Shown here piece by piece: positions 37,570 to 51,200 of a stretch of DNA of 64,000 nt. A program made the position numbers and the translations under genes. Source of the DNA: Solea solea (lineage: Eukaryota > Chordata > Actinopteri > Pleuronectiformes > Soleidae); the NCBI RefSeq assembly GCF_958295425.1, contig NC_081142.1, positions 20,790,530 to 20,854,529 of the forward strand, in the 5' to 3' direction. Numbering within the stretch: the stretch's first letter is position 1; every line of letters begins with the position of its first letter. Below the pieces are notes generated by a model that did no database searches, was not told the origin of the DNA, and saw only the letters and a program-made list of their open reading frames with translations.

Positions 37570-37876
37570 TTTACCGCTTTTCCTTTTAAGGTCACTTGGG
37601 GAGCTGGAGCCAATCCCAGTTGACACTGGATGAGAGATTGCCTGTATTTAGCAGCCAAGATACGGAAACAAACAATCATTCACACACATTCACACCTATA
37701 AGTAATTTAGAGCCTCCAATTAACCTAACCCCAATCTGCATGCGTTTCAACTGTGGGAGGAAGCTGGTGTGTTCAGCTAAAACCCACATAGAACAAATCC
37801 TCCAGCTGCACGAGGATTGAAATCAAAAAACACATGCTGTGAGGGGACACTCTTAACCACAACTGAACTGTGCCAA
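37570..37876 (+). repeat. Dispersed teleost repeat, fullest copy (copy 2)
   Basis: In order: CCGCTTTTCCTTTTAAGGTC, GGAGCTGGAGCCAATCCCAG, ACAAACAATCATTCACACAC, TTCACACCTATAAGTAATTTAG, CCAATTAACCTAACCCCAATCTGCATG, ACTGTGGGAGGAAGCTGG, then the diverged 3' part GCTGTGAGGGGACACTCTTAACCAC. This is one of the most common interspersed repeats in teleost genomes. I do not assign a Repbase name; some copies may be LINE 3' tails. No coding capacity. Relatives in this window lie at 9444-9592 and, inverted, at 52479-52563. Confidence 0.85.
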
Positions 37877-40800
37877 CTATGTGTACAATTTATTATAAGA
37901 TAAACAGAAATGCATTCATGAATATTCAATTCACCACGGCCTTATACCGATGTAATCAAACAAAGCCCCTTTAGAACTTGAAGGTTGAATACCATAATTC
38001 CATTTTAACTTATTTAACATAGTGTAAATCACGTGATCTGAGGGAGAAACAGATTTTAGCCAATCATATGGCCGAGCAGAGAGAGGTGTTCCTATTGGCT
38101 GTACTAAACAGCTGCAGGTGTGGGGAAATAAGCATGTGTTATATGTGTAGAACAAACTAGGGATGAGACAGAATAAAGGATTGATTTTCTTGTGACTCTT
38201 TGTTTCTCCACACCACAAAACATTTACTGAAAAAAACTATTCGAACAGGGATTTGCAGGTACAGCCCCTACTGTACATCTCTAATGGCCGCCTATACTGT
38301 AGGTTGTTCAGCAGGTGTTTTTAAACATCCCATCAGAAAAGGATTAATAATTATATCCTTTACATTTACAAAATTATTATGCGCACATTTTATACTTAAA
38401 AGTGAAACAATAATGGAAAAAAAACATGGTGATTTCCAACTATAGAAAATGCTGTAAAATAATAATGGTGAAAAATGTTCAACCTTTCGAATAAAGACTA
38501 TTGATTCAGGGGCTAAAGTCTGAAGGGTAAACACTATCCCTCTCCTTTTATAGGATAATTATATCATCTCCTCTTTTCCCTCATTTTCTGCATCTTATGA
38601 CCACTAAATCAGTAGCTCCATTTAAGTTGAATATTTTAACTCTCCTTTCGCAGTATCCCCCCCCACCCCACCCCCACCCCAAGAGACAGATACTCTGTGA
38701 TTTGTGAGTCAAAATGTTTCCCCCCCATCAGCCCCCCTATTGCTTTTTATTGTTCAACATTGGCTTGTTTCTCCTCAGCCTGGTCCCAGCGGTCTGTCCC
38801 CTACGGAGCAATTTGTGCGGCTCTTTGAAAATGCGCTTCATAGTTCACAACTCGAGTGGCAATAAGACACAATTCCCAAAGTGGCGCCAGGGCAGCCAGA
38901 GCCCTTCTTTTCCTGCAGGGAGGAAGGAACAACGCATGCAAAGTCATAATGGCTTAATAGTGGCACTAAAACATAAAGTGAAAGAGCACCGTCTGTAAAG
39001 AATGTGGTGTGCGTCGTGAAGCTGACAATATTATCATCGTCATCATCATCATCAACGCGATGCCAAATCCTGAGAGAAAACGTTTTCCTCAGAAACTGTC
39101 TGAGACTCCTATATGAGGTCGAACAAAAACGGTAAGTCACTTCATGTCCAAATAAATGTCTGAAAAATAAAGGACTTGTGAAGGTTATTGGCGTTCTTGT
39201 TGCCTACCTACAGTGAACTTGAGCTGGATATTTTGCGAACAAATGTTTAGGGTTATAAGTTATTTTTATGCACATTATGCCTCCTTGCCAGAGGGGGTAA
39301 GTGAATCTAATTTAGCGGCAATAAAACTAAATTAATGGACTACAACCATCGGAGCACATAAAGAGCTAATTCCATCTGAAAGTAACATTAACACGGAGAA
39401 TATGTAATTGCGAAAGGGGGTCTATAAAAATTGTGATTTGGTCGGCCAAATGCAAATGTGTCCCTCAATCAACTCCACCAAGTTCTGCTCAGGCGTGACA
39501 TGCAAACTGGTTCTCAGGCTTTTAAAAAGCCCCCCCCCCCCCCCCATCATCAGATTTGAATAAAGGCCTGAAGTGAATGAAATATTCAAGATAATGGAGT
39601 AGAAAGATTAGAACCCCCCACTTTAAATTCAGCCTTGGAAATGGCTGCAAACATCAGTGCGGTTACAGTTTGTTGCTTTTAAAGTTGTGCTGATGCCAAT
39701 GGTGTAGCCGCCAGTGATGGCCGCTGTCAGCTCTCCGCACTGATACTTGTGTTATTAGAGCGGGTTTGGATTAACAGAAAATGAGATAAGTATTTTTTTT
39801 TTTTTTTCCTGAAATACCTCGGCTATGGGTTTTCAAAGCCCAGTCAATGGCGGCCGGACACATCCTGCCGCACCTCGTGTTATTTTTCTCATCTTTGATC
39901 TCTTTTCAATCTTCAGACAACACACAAGTACGTGTGAGACTTAAAAGGCAGCCACCTGTGAAAAATATGCTCACCTCATTTCTTAGAAAATAAAACATGT
40001 CTCTTTTTGTTCCTGAACATCACAGCATGCCCTCCTGTCCAGCCTTTTTTTGAATGTGAGGGTAAAAAAAAGAAAAAACAACAAAAAAAACCGTGTCCAT
40101 TTCCATTCCAATTGCTTATGATAGCAGCAGCGCCTTGGTTACCTCTGGGACTAAGAAATGCTTATTTGAAAAATTGCCCAGACGTGCATGGAGCTTGCCA
40201 AACTCAATTTTTGATGCAGTTGCTCATTTTGAGTGTCTTCCGTGGAGTCAACTTGCAGCTCCACCAGCGGCCTGGCCGCAGTAGCCAGCCAATAATATGG
40301 GTCCCTTCCTGCAATGCCCACTGCTGGAGCAATCAGAGCTACGCTACAGGTCAACTTTGACATGCTGACAGCTGCGGTGCCATGTAATCATGAGAAGATA
40401 TTTCAAGTAAGTCCATATGGCAATGAGCTTGTAGAACACGAGCGTATGGTAGAGGCTATTTTGTCTCTCAGTTGGACACAATCAGTCACTCATTTTCTCT
40501 TATTTCCTGGTCCCATGCTTCCTCTCCCTCCATCTCCGTTATTTTCTGTTCGTAATAAACGCTATCTTTGTTGATTACACTTTGGAAATTCTATATTTCT
40601 ATTTCGTCCATCTGTGTCCGATGGAGTGAGTAATATGGCAGATGCTGCTTGGCGGATACAGCCACGCTAATGTCTGCTATTTCCTATTGTCCTCTGAGAG
40701 TTTTACTGACCCACAAGGTAATTAGTTAATACTGAGCAGTATCAGTGAGTCAGAAAAACTGAAAAATAATCACTACATTTTGCTTCGCTGTTCGAAATGG

Positions 40801-43015
40801 ACAAATTCAAAATGTGTCACAGTTTGCACTGTCACTGAGTAACACTGACAGACCCTTTTTTTTTCTCCTGGCCTGTAATGGAACAACAGAGATAACGACA
40901 CCACACCAAACTACCAGGTCAGAAATGTTGCCAATGAAAGCTATGCGTGTTGTGGTAATAATGGGAACAAGGGTTAAATTTCCCACTCTACAACAACAAA
41001 GGCCTGCTATCATGATTGAGTCTGTAATGGATTCAGGGATTTGGTGAGGTTTCCGGACATGAAGTAAACAAAGGTAACTGGACATATCGGATCTATTTTA
41101 ATGTGGAACCATCTGATGTGCTTGATAAACCACAACAACATTATGGAGCCACAAAAAAGAAACCATGAGCTCGAAGCCACAGGGTTGCTCTGCTTGATTT
41201 CCATAAACCGTCCAAATGTTCCGAATGTTTCTCCATTGGGACCATGCACTCAACACTGTGTTAAGGAGATTTGTGTGGTTTAGATCAATTTTGACAACTT
41301 AGTTTCATTCTCTTTCACTAGCATGCATTGTACTTCTTGTATTGGAAGGATTTAAGCCAAGTCCCCAGTAAATTACATTGAAAATAGGTTTTGGTTTTCG
41401 CCGCAATATACATAATGTGCAAGCTGGTGATCTGGGGTATTAAAAGTCGTCACGAGTTCAACCTCTGAGTGACTGCAAACAGATGGTCACACAGTCCTTT
41501 TCACCAGGAGGCGCCACCAACTATGTGGTGCCATCATGCAAACACTTATGAGTTCACAAAAACAGCAAAGGAATTCCAATTAATCCTGAATAATTATGAA
41601 TAAATTTAGCTCGGGTGAACTTGCAGGAGTGCTGCTGTGATCTTGCACAAATTGTTAATTCTTTATTCCTTTGTTTTCATTCTCCTTCTCACTGATAATG
41701 AGATCAGGGTCTGTGACACATTATTGGCAGGTCTCTTAAATTGGGCAGTTGCATATTGAACACTTCGCAAAAGCAGATCATGTGGCGATCAAGGGGGATC
41801 GGCTGTGTTTATACAGTATTTGTCCAATAGGAAGGCTCCACATTTAAGCTGATGGTGTGCTGCCACCTTGACCTCGTAACATATAACATACCTTTGTGCA
41901 AGGGCAAACACCTCTGTCATAATCCAGAGCATGCAGTATTGACAATAATTCCAGGGTGCCCCTTAAAGATTGTGTCTCTCCTGCTGTAAAGTGTTTTTTT
42001 GTTTTGTTTTTGTTTCTTTTTCTTGACCGGCTCTTGTAAAGATCCAGCTGGATAATTGGCTGTGAGTATAGCATCAGCATCGCTGCCATTTGACATCAAT
42101 TGCCACATCAAAGAGAGGCAGTGCCAGCCATGGCATTGCAGAGGTTAGTGTGATATGTTTGTTCAATAATTTAGCGTGGCCCTCAAAGGACGTTATAAAA
42201 ACGGAGACTCACAAAGTGTCAGGGCAACATAGCACGGCTTCAGTCAGTATAAATCAGCAAATCTAAAGCCCAGTAAAGGTGCCAGCTCTACATTGCACTT
42301 TAAACATGGAACTATTTTTCTGCATCGCAGTTCTACTGCAAATCACAATTACCCAGTAGAGTGATCAAAACAAGCTAAGTGGTGCGTGCTGTCCTGGATA
42401 TAAATTGGTGCAACTCTTTTTTTTTTCTTTTCTTTTTTTTCTCCCTACAACCACATGAGAGACAGGAGATTGAGATGAGAGGAACAAGTTGTCAGTGTGA
42501 GGAATGGCTGAGAGATAAACTAATTGGTGTCTAGATTGGATGTGAAAATTGTCTGGATAAATGGGCACTGTCGTTCACTATCAGTTTGAGTGCCTTTATA
42601 GGTACTTTAATGTAGGCTGCCTCGTGAATTCATTGTATCATTATCATTGTGAAGAACCTTTGGTCAGAACTCACCTAACTGCTCATGCACTTCCCACGTA
42701 GACACAATGCAGAGCAGTGTAGAAATACATCATCGCGCATCAGTAGGTGTTTAAAATGTGTAAAATGTTGCTTTTTTGTGTGGAAAGCACTATATATTAT
42801 CACAGCCACATCAATACAACTGCATATCTGACAATGTCAACAGAGGACTTGTAGAGGAAGGCACAGAAGATGCATCTGCACCGGCTGGAAAAAGTTTCAC
42901 TTGGGCAAGACGAATCTGCACGTATCCCAGGGCTTTATAAATCCTCTCCATAAAATGTAAAAGTCAAGAGGATGAAGGAAAGTGTGAGGACGTCAGGGAA
43001 AAAAAACACTCCTAG

Positions 43016-43051
<36 letters not shown>
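43016..43051. repeat. 36-base poly(A) tract
   Basis: An uninterrupted run of A. No processed gene copy or retrotransposon is recognisable upstream, and no flanking direct repeats were seen, so it is listed as a homopolymer only. Confidence 0.95.
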
Positions 43052-43053
<2 letters not shown>

Positions 43054-44329
43054 GGAGTTACCTGTGAATCCCGAGATCAGTGTGCGGCAGAGGTTAACAC
43101 AGATAGTCTGTGTGCAGCTTATAGCTAATGTCTGTACAGTCAGTTCATCCATTGGTTGAGGTCTTTGTTTGCTCTGACTCTAGTAAAGACACAGTGGTGT
43201 CAAAACGTTTGGCTATTTGCACAGTTACCGCCTAAAATAAAATATCCGTCTTTAGGCTGGGAGGCACCTGGATCAGCTGCACTTGGTTGGAAGATAAAAG
43301 AGAGAAAAAAAGAAAACTTCACAAGGGTTCAGAACCTATGCCAAGCATTTCCTAGTGTTATCCCAACTTCATTGGTGTTCCCTGATTCACTAGCAATACT
43401 GGCATTTTTCCTATACGCTATATACTTGTTTTCTTGAATATGAAGAGCTCTATTGCATCTGAGTTTTACTGTTTGGTCCATGAACATAAAAGTGCTTCTA
43501 CACGGAGCTCATAGACAGTTGTGCTTCCTCACTTGATTTAAAAAAAATCATCTGAAAGGTGTCAGTCTGTTGTTGCTCAAGGTGGACTTGTATTAAGATG
43601 GATCGCAGTCATTTGATTTCCATATTTATCAAACGGGGAGCAGCGTAGAAGTGTAATGACTTGCAATAAACTTTGAAGCTCCGAAATGGAAAACAATCGT
43701 AGCACAGTAATGCTTTGGCAAGATTTCATATTGATAAAATGCCATTCGTTGATGGATGCATGTGTAATAAGACTCCGACAGATTCTGAGATGATTAGTCA
43801 CTCGTGTAAAGTAATGAAATGCTTTCACATACAATTATTGTTGAACTGGCTGTCCAGTGAGACTGAATGAATCTCCAACAAAGAAGAAGAATTGTCATTG
43901 AGGGAAAAACAAACTTAATCAACATATTCATGTGTGCATGTTAACTTGTTATTACTATTATCATGGCACATGAGTGCAGCCTGCTGCAAACAGTACCTAC
44001 AAAGACAACACTTGATGGCTGATTTCCTAGTTGAATACATACCATATTTCACTTGTTTTTTTAATGTAGACTTTACATAATGCAAGGCTAGTGCATACTG
44101 GAACTTGTCAGGTATGAGCATCAGGGGAAACTTTTTTATTATTATTGAAGAGTTCACGTCTGTTTCAATATAGCATGATGTCCATTGTGTAATTTAGTCC
44201 AATTTAGAGTCCCCGTGTATTGATGCATGGACCCAGTTTAATTGTCAGCTGGAAAAATTGGACAAGCTGTCCACTGCACAGTCATTGCCCAACCCCACTG
44301 TTCCAAATATGGTTACTTCTGGTTTAATA

Positions 44330-44700
44330 AACACAAGTGATGTCACCCATAAGAATCTCAACTCTGAAGCCTCTAGAATTGCAATTATGCTGGAGGCATG
44401 TTGACATTTTTGCAACCTAAAGTTCAGAGGCGTCACTTGCAACTTGTCTCCTGTAGGACAATACCAGCTGTCACTCACACTGGTGTCCACATGTATGTGT
44501 GCCCTACTATATCGCAATATCGAAGGTAATTCACACAATGTTGTTATTGGAGAAGACATGAAAATCAACGACTGAGACCTCTGACTCCTCAGGAAAATGT
44601 ATGACACGATAATTCGGCAGGCCATTTTCCCACAGACGTCCATTCAAACAGGCAATTTGCAACTAGCAGAGTTGCCCCCTGGTGGCTATTCAATATAATG
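44330..44700. repeat. Unclassified dispersed teleost repeat
   Basis: The segment contains AAGTGATGTCACCCATAAGAAT, GAGGCATGTTGACATTTTTGCAACC, GGACAATACCAGCTGTCACTC, GGCCATTTTCCCACAGACGTCCATTC and AGAGTTGCCCCCTGGTGGCTATT. Such strings recur in teleost interspersed repeats that I know from other fish sequences. The family name, ends and orientation are not certain, and no terminal repeats were identified. Confidence 0.5.
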
Positions 44701-47700
44701 TTACTTCCTGGTTGACTTAATTGAGGAAACCTGACGATTCAGTGTATGAACCTATTACCCACCAGCAACCGTGCATAACTGGTGCACGGCTGTGAGGGAT
44801 CAGGACTGAGCAGAATTTTTGTGTATCGTGTGGCACATTTTACTGTATATTAACGCACATTATGCTGTACATCCAGTGGATGTATGCCCAATCAGAAACA
44901 GAATAGGCTGTTATGAATATCATTAATCTTTCCATAGTTGTGAAATAACTTGGAGTGAAAAAGTTGGAGTGATTTAGACCTAAATCAAATTCTTATAATT
45001 AAATAAACTGTTCCTTGGCTCATCCCCCAGTCCTTCACCAAGTTCCAAGACTATCGGTTTGATTAATCTTGTTAATAGAGACGTAAATAAATGGCAGCAA
45101 AAATATAAACTCCTTGGTGGAGATAAAACATTTTTCATCAGCTGTTTAACTTTCTTCTCTTCCATGTGAGGTCATTATGACAGATTGTTGAACCAAGTCA
45201 ATTTACTGCACTACAGGAAACTGTGACAAGTGGATGTTTGTGATTTTATCGTCAAATTAGTTTCATTTTATACAAAAGATAGGCAGTTTAAGGCCATTTG
45301 AGAGTAATTTATTAAGCTCACAAAAACCTTTAGAATGGACAATGATGCCTAATTATTTCTTTTTTTACATTGAGTTCAACCCCTTTAAAGACAATGCTAC
45401 TTAACTTTTACTACTGACGGGCACTTCTTTGACATTACAAAGGTACACAGTACATAAAGAGCGTCTAGTGTTCTTTATAAACACTTGTAAAAGCTGTATT
45501 TATGGTGCAATTTGAGCAACTGTACATGATTTTGTCTTCGTGTATGAGAAGAAGATGCTGTCACTATACCCATACAATATGAATGCATTCTCTTTGTCAT
45601 CCAAGCCAAGGCCATTTCTCAGGGGTATTTCCCCCATTTATGACAGGATTTATTTTTCTCTCTTCCTCCTTCTCTCTCGCTCTCTCCCGCTCTCTGAATC
45701 TACCTCTCTCTCCTGCTCTTTCTGTTTCCTTAATATATGTCCTGACTTGCGGGCACTTCCTCATTATTCCTATCTTGATATCTGCCACTGTTAATGAGTG
45801 GAGGGACTCGAGTGGCAGAGTTTGAGCATTTGGATTAATGTGGGCGCTGCTGTGGGGAAGTTTGGGAATAGTGAACGCTCTCACAGTTCATTACTGTGGA
45901 TATATGACATTTTAAGGCTGTGAGACGCCAGGCTAATGATGCTCCTCTGTAAACACTAGAGACTGCCAGCCACTGCACCTGAGAATGCTCTCCTAATAGC
46001 AGGAATGTCAACATGCTGTCAGGTCCACTTCCTTTGCACCAACTGCATTTCTGCCCCCCCCCCTTCCCCCTTTTTTTCATCTGTACATTAACACTTCACG
46101 TTCTTCTGTTAATTGATAATGTGGACAGTAGCAAATACACGTTTAACACTTCATTATCATCTTGATTATCTTACTCTGTAGTGTTGATTCATTTGTAGAG
46201 ACAAGAAAAGCAATAGTCTAAGAAGATTTCTAGAACAATTTGTGTTTTCATATACTTACATGCATACACTTAATGGCTAGCATCCTGCAACCACCAGGGG
46301 TTTTTGTATTTTCTTTGACATAAAGAAATTCCCTTAAGTTCTTGCAATTCTTCAAAATAATTTAAATAAATAATGAGACAGTTTAATTAACTGTTTTTGA
46401 ATGGGTTAGGGTTCAGTGAGGGTGTTACAACTCAAAAGCTTGGTTGCTTAGTAATGGTAAAAATGCATCCGGAATGCAAACCTTGAGCGCAGGAGTTAAA
46501 AAACATCTCTGGTAAAATTCTACTGTTTCTCAGTGGTGTTTAATATGCCCATTGCCATCCACCATACTTAAATAGCAGGATACAACTCCCTGGATTGACA
46601 GCAACTATTATGGCCATCGCAGCTCTGCCACGTTGAAATTCACTACCCTCATAAGTCAGCAGCATTAAAAATGTCACTTTGGTCAACTGACTGACAGAAC
46701 AGAAGTTGAGCACAGCATGAATGTATTTAGAGAACAGGACACCGTGTCCCAAGGCGACACCTCATTCATTCCAGTTCCAGTTATCCAGGCCCATACAATG
46801 GAAAAGTTCTTCAGGCATCAATACTTTTATACCCACAAAGCATGAGCAAAGCAATAGCAACTTCCCCACACACTCAAAAGTTATATACTTGTAATACTCT
46901 GTTGTTGTTTCTGACCTAATTGTAGTCATTTTGTTGGAATATTTTGCTTCCCTTTTACTCTGACTGTTTATTATTTAAGGGACTGTGATTTTGTGTGTTT
47001 TTTTGGGCCAACTGTGACTGTGGCCTACACCAAAATTACAAACGTGTCTCCTGGAGAGTAATATGTAACTGATGGCCAACATGACTCAGTGTAGGTCACG
47101 TAATAGAATATAACAGTTTCCACAGCCGTGCTGTGTGGTGGCAAGCCGAGCTAAAACACTAAACAACACCTCTCCAACCAACAAGACGAATGGACCAGAC
47201 TAAAACATACCTTTTCTTGACACTAATAGTAGCGAAGCTGTCTTGTGCCATGATTCTGTTCTGCCTGTTGTTCAGTGGTAAAAAACTCTCTCATGAATCC
47301 TGCTGCACTCCGTCTGGACATATTCACCCTTTATCACTCTGCCCCTGACTGAAGTGCTGAGATAATCTATTGGAATGTGACAGTAAATTCATCAAATGTG
47401 CAGTATCGAGGAAAAATACAAAAAAGCACTTATGCGGTAATTTACCATTAACTGACAATGACATGCTTCAGTGACAATGCAGAATTCAGTAATTTCCTGC
47501 CTCAAAAAGCAATTTCTAACTCTTCAAACAGCACAGAAACCCATACCTTGACAAAACCAAACAGAAAGGACATTGATTTTATCGGCAAAAATAGTTGAAC
47601 AGAAGTGTTCTGTTATGTAAGGTCACTTAATGAAAGCACCAAAATACAGGCCAACTCCTCATTCACACATCATTTTGACCAAGGTCTGTTAATTTATCTT

Positions 47701-47832
47701 ACTGCCTGTAATTAGAAAAGCTTGAGTATACTTTTCTAATGCAAAAAATCCACGCGAGTGTTTAGCCCACTCTGTTCTGAGAGGTGTCAGGAGTGACATT
47801 GTCATTATTGCCTAGCCAAAAAAAGACAGAAA

Positions 47833-48212
47833 CTAATACTTCCTTAGACGGCCTTTAGGTTTGATTATGGCACACATTCTTTTGATAAGTTATTACAGTG
47901 TCACCACATTTATTTCCAACCCTATCTACATACAATATTCTCAAAGATCTTACTGTACATATACCGTATTTAGGGTGGGAGAGTTGGACTGCTTTGTAAA
48001 GTATTCCTCAGCACATCCCAACGATTCCCAAAGGTCTGGACTCTGCAGTGGTCAATTTGAAATGTTGGCTCATGCTCCCTGAACCAATCGTTCAGACTGA
48101 ATCTTGGTATTGCCATTTTGGGAAGAAAAACAAACAAATCACTTGATGGAAAAAGTGGTCATTCGGAATATTTAGGCTGTCAGCTGACCTATGTTTTGGA
48201 CACATCGTTGTA
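47833..48212 (-). pseudogene. Tc1-type transposase remnant, C-terminal part
   Basis: Read on the minus strand, the last codons give RMCAIIKPKGRLRKY followed by a stop (47833-47835), matching the RR-x-x-AVIKAKG C-terminus of Tc1-family transposases. Further upstream on that strand come LNDWFREHE, PLQSPDL and a degraded IESLWDVLE-like block, the usual order around the third catalytic acidic residue. Frameshifts and several stops interrupt it (for example between 47880 and 47960), so it is inactive. The N-terminal DNA-binding half and the terminal inverted repeats were not recognised. Tc1/mariner elements are the commonest DNA transposons in fish. Superfamily confidence is good; the exact family is unknown. 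Confidence 0.75.
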
Positions 48213-51200
48213 TGTTTTTTTTCAGTACTACCTATTTTGTTCTTACGATGGCATGATATGCCCACCATAAATTGTGGGCCATCGGCTTTTTAAATGTGAA
48301 CAATATATAACTCTCTCAGGTAATTGCATTTTATCTTATTTCAATGATTTCCACAAAGTGCACCTGCACATTGGACTGTCAGGCCAAAATTGTCCTACTC
48401 AGATACCTATATGTTGGATTTTTACTCACTGTAGCAGCAAAACCCTGGAGTGTACTTAACTACGCACAGGTGCGCTTTATAGCCAATGAATTCAACTTTT
48501 TATTTGTAAGGGGAACATTTCTTCTTTCATAAGGTACATACACAGACTCTCACACAGTGTAACCCAGTTAAGGTATTACTCTATTCCCCCCCTTAATATA
48601 AAGTATGGATCCATAAGAAAAGTAGGTCCAGAAGTTGTCATGTTGACCATGTCATATTGGATAAAAAGTATTGCCATTCACCTCTAAAGTTTCATTTGCC
48701 TGTTAGGTATGAATTTTTTATTTGCAACAGTATTGATTTGACCATGAAATCACATAATGGGCAATGAGGGATATTTTGAAAGGCATTGATCACCTAACAT
48801 GTCTGACAGCACCCCCTTTTTTATTTGAAGTAATGTCATTTTGCAAATGGAGGTCATATTTCAACATTATCGAGTCCTGCCCCATCGGCGCAGGAACAAC
48901 ATGGAGTCAGCATTAAAAAAGAAATAAATAAATAACGCCTTCGGGTAGCTAACCCAACTTCTCTTTTGGAGATAAAATATGCCATCCAGACCCAAGAAGC
49001 ATTTATCAAGCCTCACACTGATAATGTCAACAGGCCGCGGAGTGGGCCAGAAGCACGACCCAACCAGTTTCGCAATTGCTGCTAAACTAATATAACTCCT
49101 GTCTCACAGAAAGTCTTCATTTGAGCAGGAGACAAATTATCTTTTGATTGGAAATGGACCATTTCCTTAAATACCTGTATTCCTAATGAGTCCACATAGC
49201 CCTCCCTCCCTCCCTGCTCTCGTTCTCTGCTTGTCTTGGTATTAGTGTCCAGGGAGCTAGCAGCGAGTTGCCCGACTGCCTGAGTGATTAACTAAGGCTT
49301 GAGGCTGACAGGCTAGCTACCCCCAATAGAAGCAGGCGGGGGATAATGTGGGGCTCTGTTTAGCAAGGCAGAGAAGACATGAGGGGAAAAAAAAGAGTGG
49401 ATGGGTTAGAAAAGGAGGAGATGGGGAGGAGGAGAAGGGCAGGAGAAACAGAGATGGTAGAGAGGAGAACAAATGGACAGATTGAGTGGAGGAGTGAAAA
49501 GTTCAAAGAGAACAGAGGACGGAAATTAAGTATAACAAAGTTGAGAACAGGAGTGGGCTCCTACAAAGCGAAGACAGTATATATGATGAAGGTAAAGGGA
49601 ACGGCATGGAATAAAGTATGATGGGGCATCATCAGGGGGAGAAATGACAAAAGTGGAGGAGGTAAAAGCTGGTGGGAGCAGCAGATGGAAGTCCCTCATG
49701 AGATAAAAGTTAAGTCTATGTAGTCATAGGGGCTCAAGCAAAAGTAATGATCTTACCCAATTGAGAATAGGCCATTCGAGACTAGCTTATATGTAATGGA
49801 TGGTGCACTAGGCGTGCAGGTGTTTTCACATAGCCTTGAGAGAAGTTCTCCCCAAAGCCTCCCTATGTATAGCACAATTGTTGGTATCAGATTCCTTTTA
49901 GAACACACACTTATAGTGTATTTTTTTTCTGTGTCAAGCCACTGAGTATAGTGGATCAGAGTGACAGCTGGGTTGAAGCCCATGAAGTACTGATGAGAGG
50001 GTGCAATTTTAGAAATTATTCTCTTGTGGATATGGAGCTGAGAGTGAAAACAGGTTCATTAGCACAACGGCACAGTCGGTGACAAGAGACAAAGAAGGGG
50101 ATCGGCAACTTCTATCCATTGGCCTGCACACATCAGTTTTGTTCTGATGAGCATATTTCAAAACAGCACAGTCCCTCGGGGCTTCTTAATTGACATCAGC
50201 TATCAAGATGCAGCAATTAAAAATTTCCATTTATAACGTCAGTGTTAACACTGGCTGAGAGCATTAAGACTGTATATCACACATGTGCGCCTAATTTCCA
50301 CCTGCAATAAATATGTGTTTAGACATTTTTTTATGAGCATCACAAACTCTAGTTTTATGTTGAGCTGTCAATTTTCCGTCTCCTCTCTATAAACCAAGAC
50401 AGTGGTCAAAAAAAAAGAAAAGATGATATTACTGCAGCAGCATTTTGTCTATCATCATGCATAAGCTGCATATAGAGAGCATATCACACTGTCTTTTTTT
50501 AAGGCTGGGAGAAATCCTGCAATTCTGGTGGCAATAACTATTGAAGCATTCTGAGGGGACAGATAAGATTCAGGATTAATTTTCTCTTTCATATGAAGGC
50601 ACCGTGGCAGCATTTCCCTCTAGAAAATGCTTGCCTCTGTATTTTGTCACCTTATTAGTGTCTTCCAGTCCTGGTGCTGCTTTGGGTACTTATGTGACAG
50701 TATGACAAGCTGTGGGGAGCCACTGGGCACTTTTAGGTGAGGAAATGTCATTGAGGACCAATGGGAACTATATGTTGAGAAATAAGAAGTTCTGCACAAG
50801 GTGAGGCCCGTGGGCTCATATATGTCGTAAAAACTTTAGTATTTCAGGGTTTTTAAAGGTATTTTTTTTTAAATAGATTGGATTAAGATAGATTAAATAA
50901 TAGATTGTCATTTTCAGGCTGCAAACTCGGGTTATGTTTTGGTTTGGTGTTTTTGTCTGTTGCACAACCCACTGCCACCCAGCTCAACTTAGGAGATGAA
51001 AGCAGAGAGCAGTTAGCTGACATTACCGTGCCTAAAAAGCCTCCCTATCCCTCTCAAAAATGTCTTGACGTGCCAAGATAAACAAGAAAAAAGAAGGCTA
51101 TAGAGTTAAATTCATATTTCTAGTCAATGTAATAACGTCTGTGGGGTGGTGGTGTTTTTTTTACGGTAGATGGCATTCATAAGAGATTTTTTTCTCGACT

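Larger units (their letters stand above)
37877..47832. other. Intergenic DNA, no gene seen
   Basis: AT-rich non-coding DNA. Seen: a C/A-rich tract (CCCCACCCC type) at about 38657-38681; a TCATCA run at about 39038-39053; C-runs at about 39530-39545 and 46053-46062; a 36-base A-run at 43016-43051; a CT-rich tract at about 45655-45720; and a dispersed repeat at 44330-44700 (listed separately). The open frames at about 40007-40360 and 45540-45884 have no protein similarity I recognise; the latter is CT/AG low complexity. Confidence 0.55.

Noticed and set aside
43016..43051. Poly(A) tract considered as a processed pseudogene tail
   Set aside because: No gene-like sequence upstream and no flanking target duplication.
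45597..45884. Arginine/glutamate-repeat minus-strand frame
   Set aside because: Low-complexity translation of a CT microsatellite-like tract.
49379..49621. 80-codon basic frame
   Set aside because: Translation of a polypurine tract; composition alone explains it.
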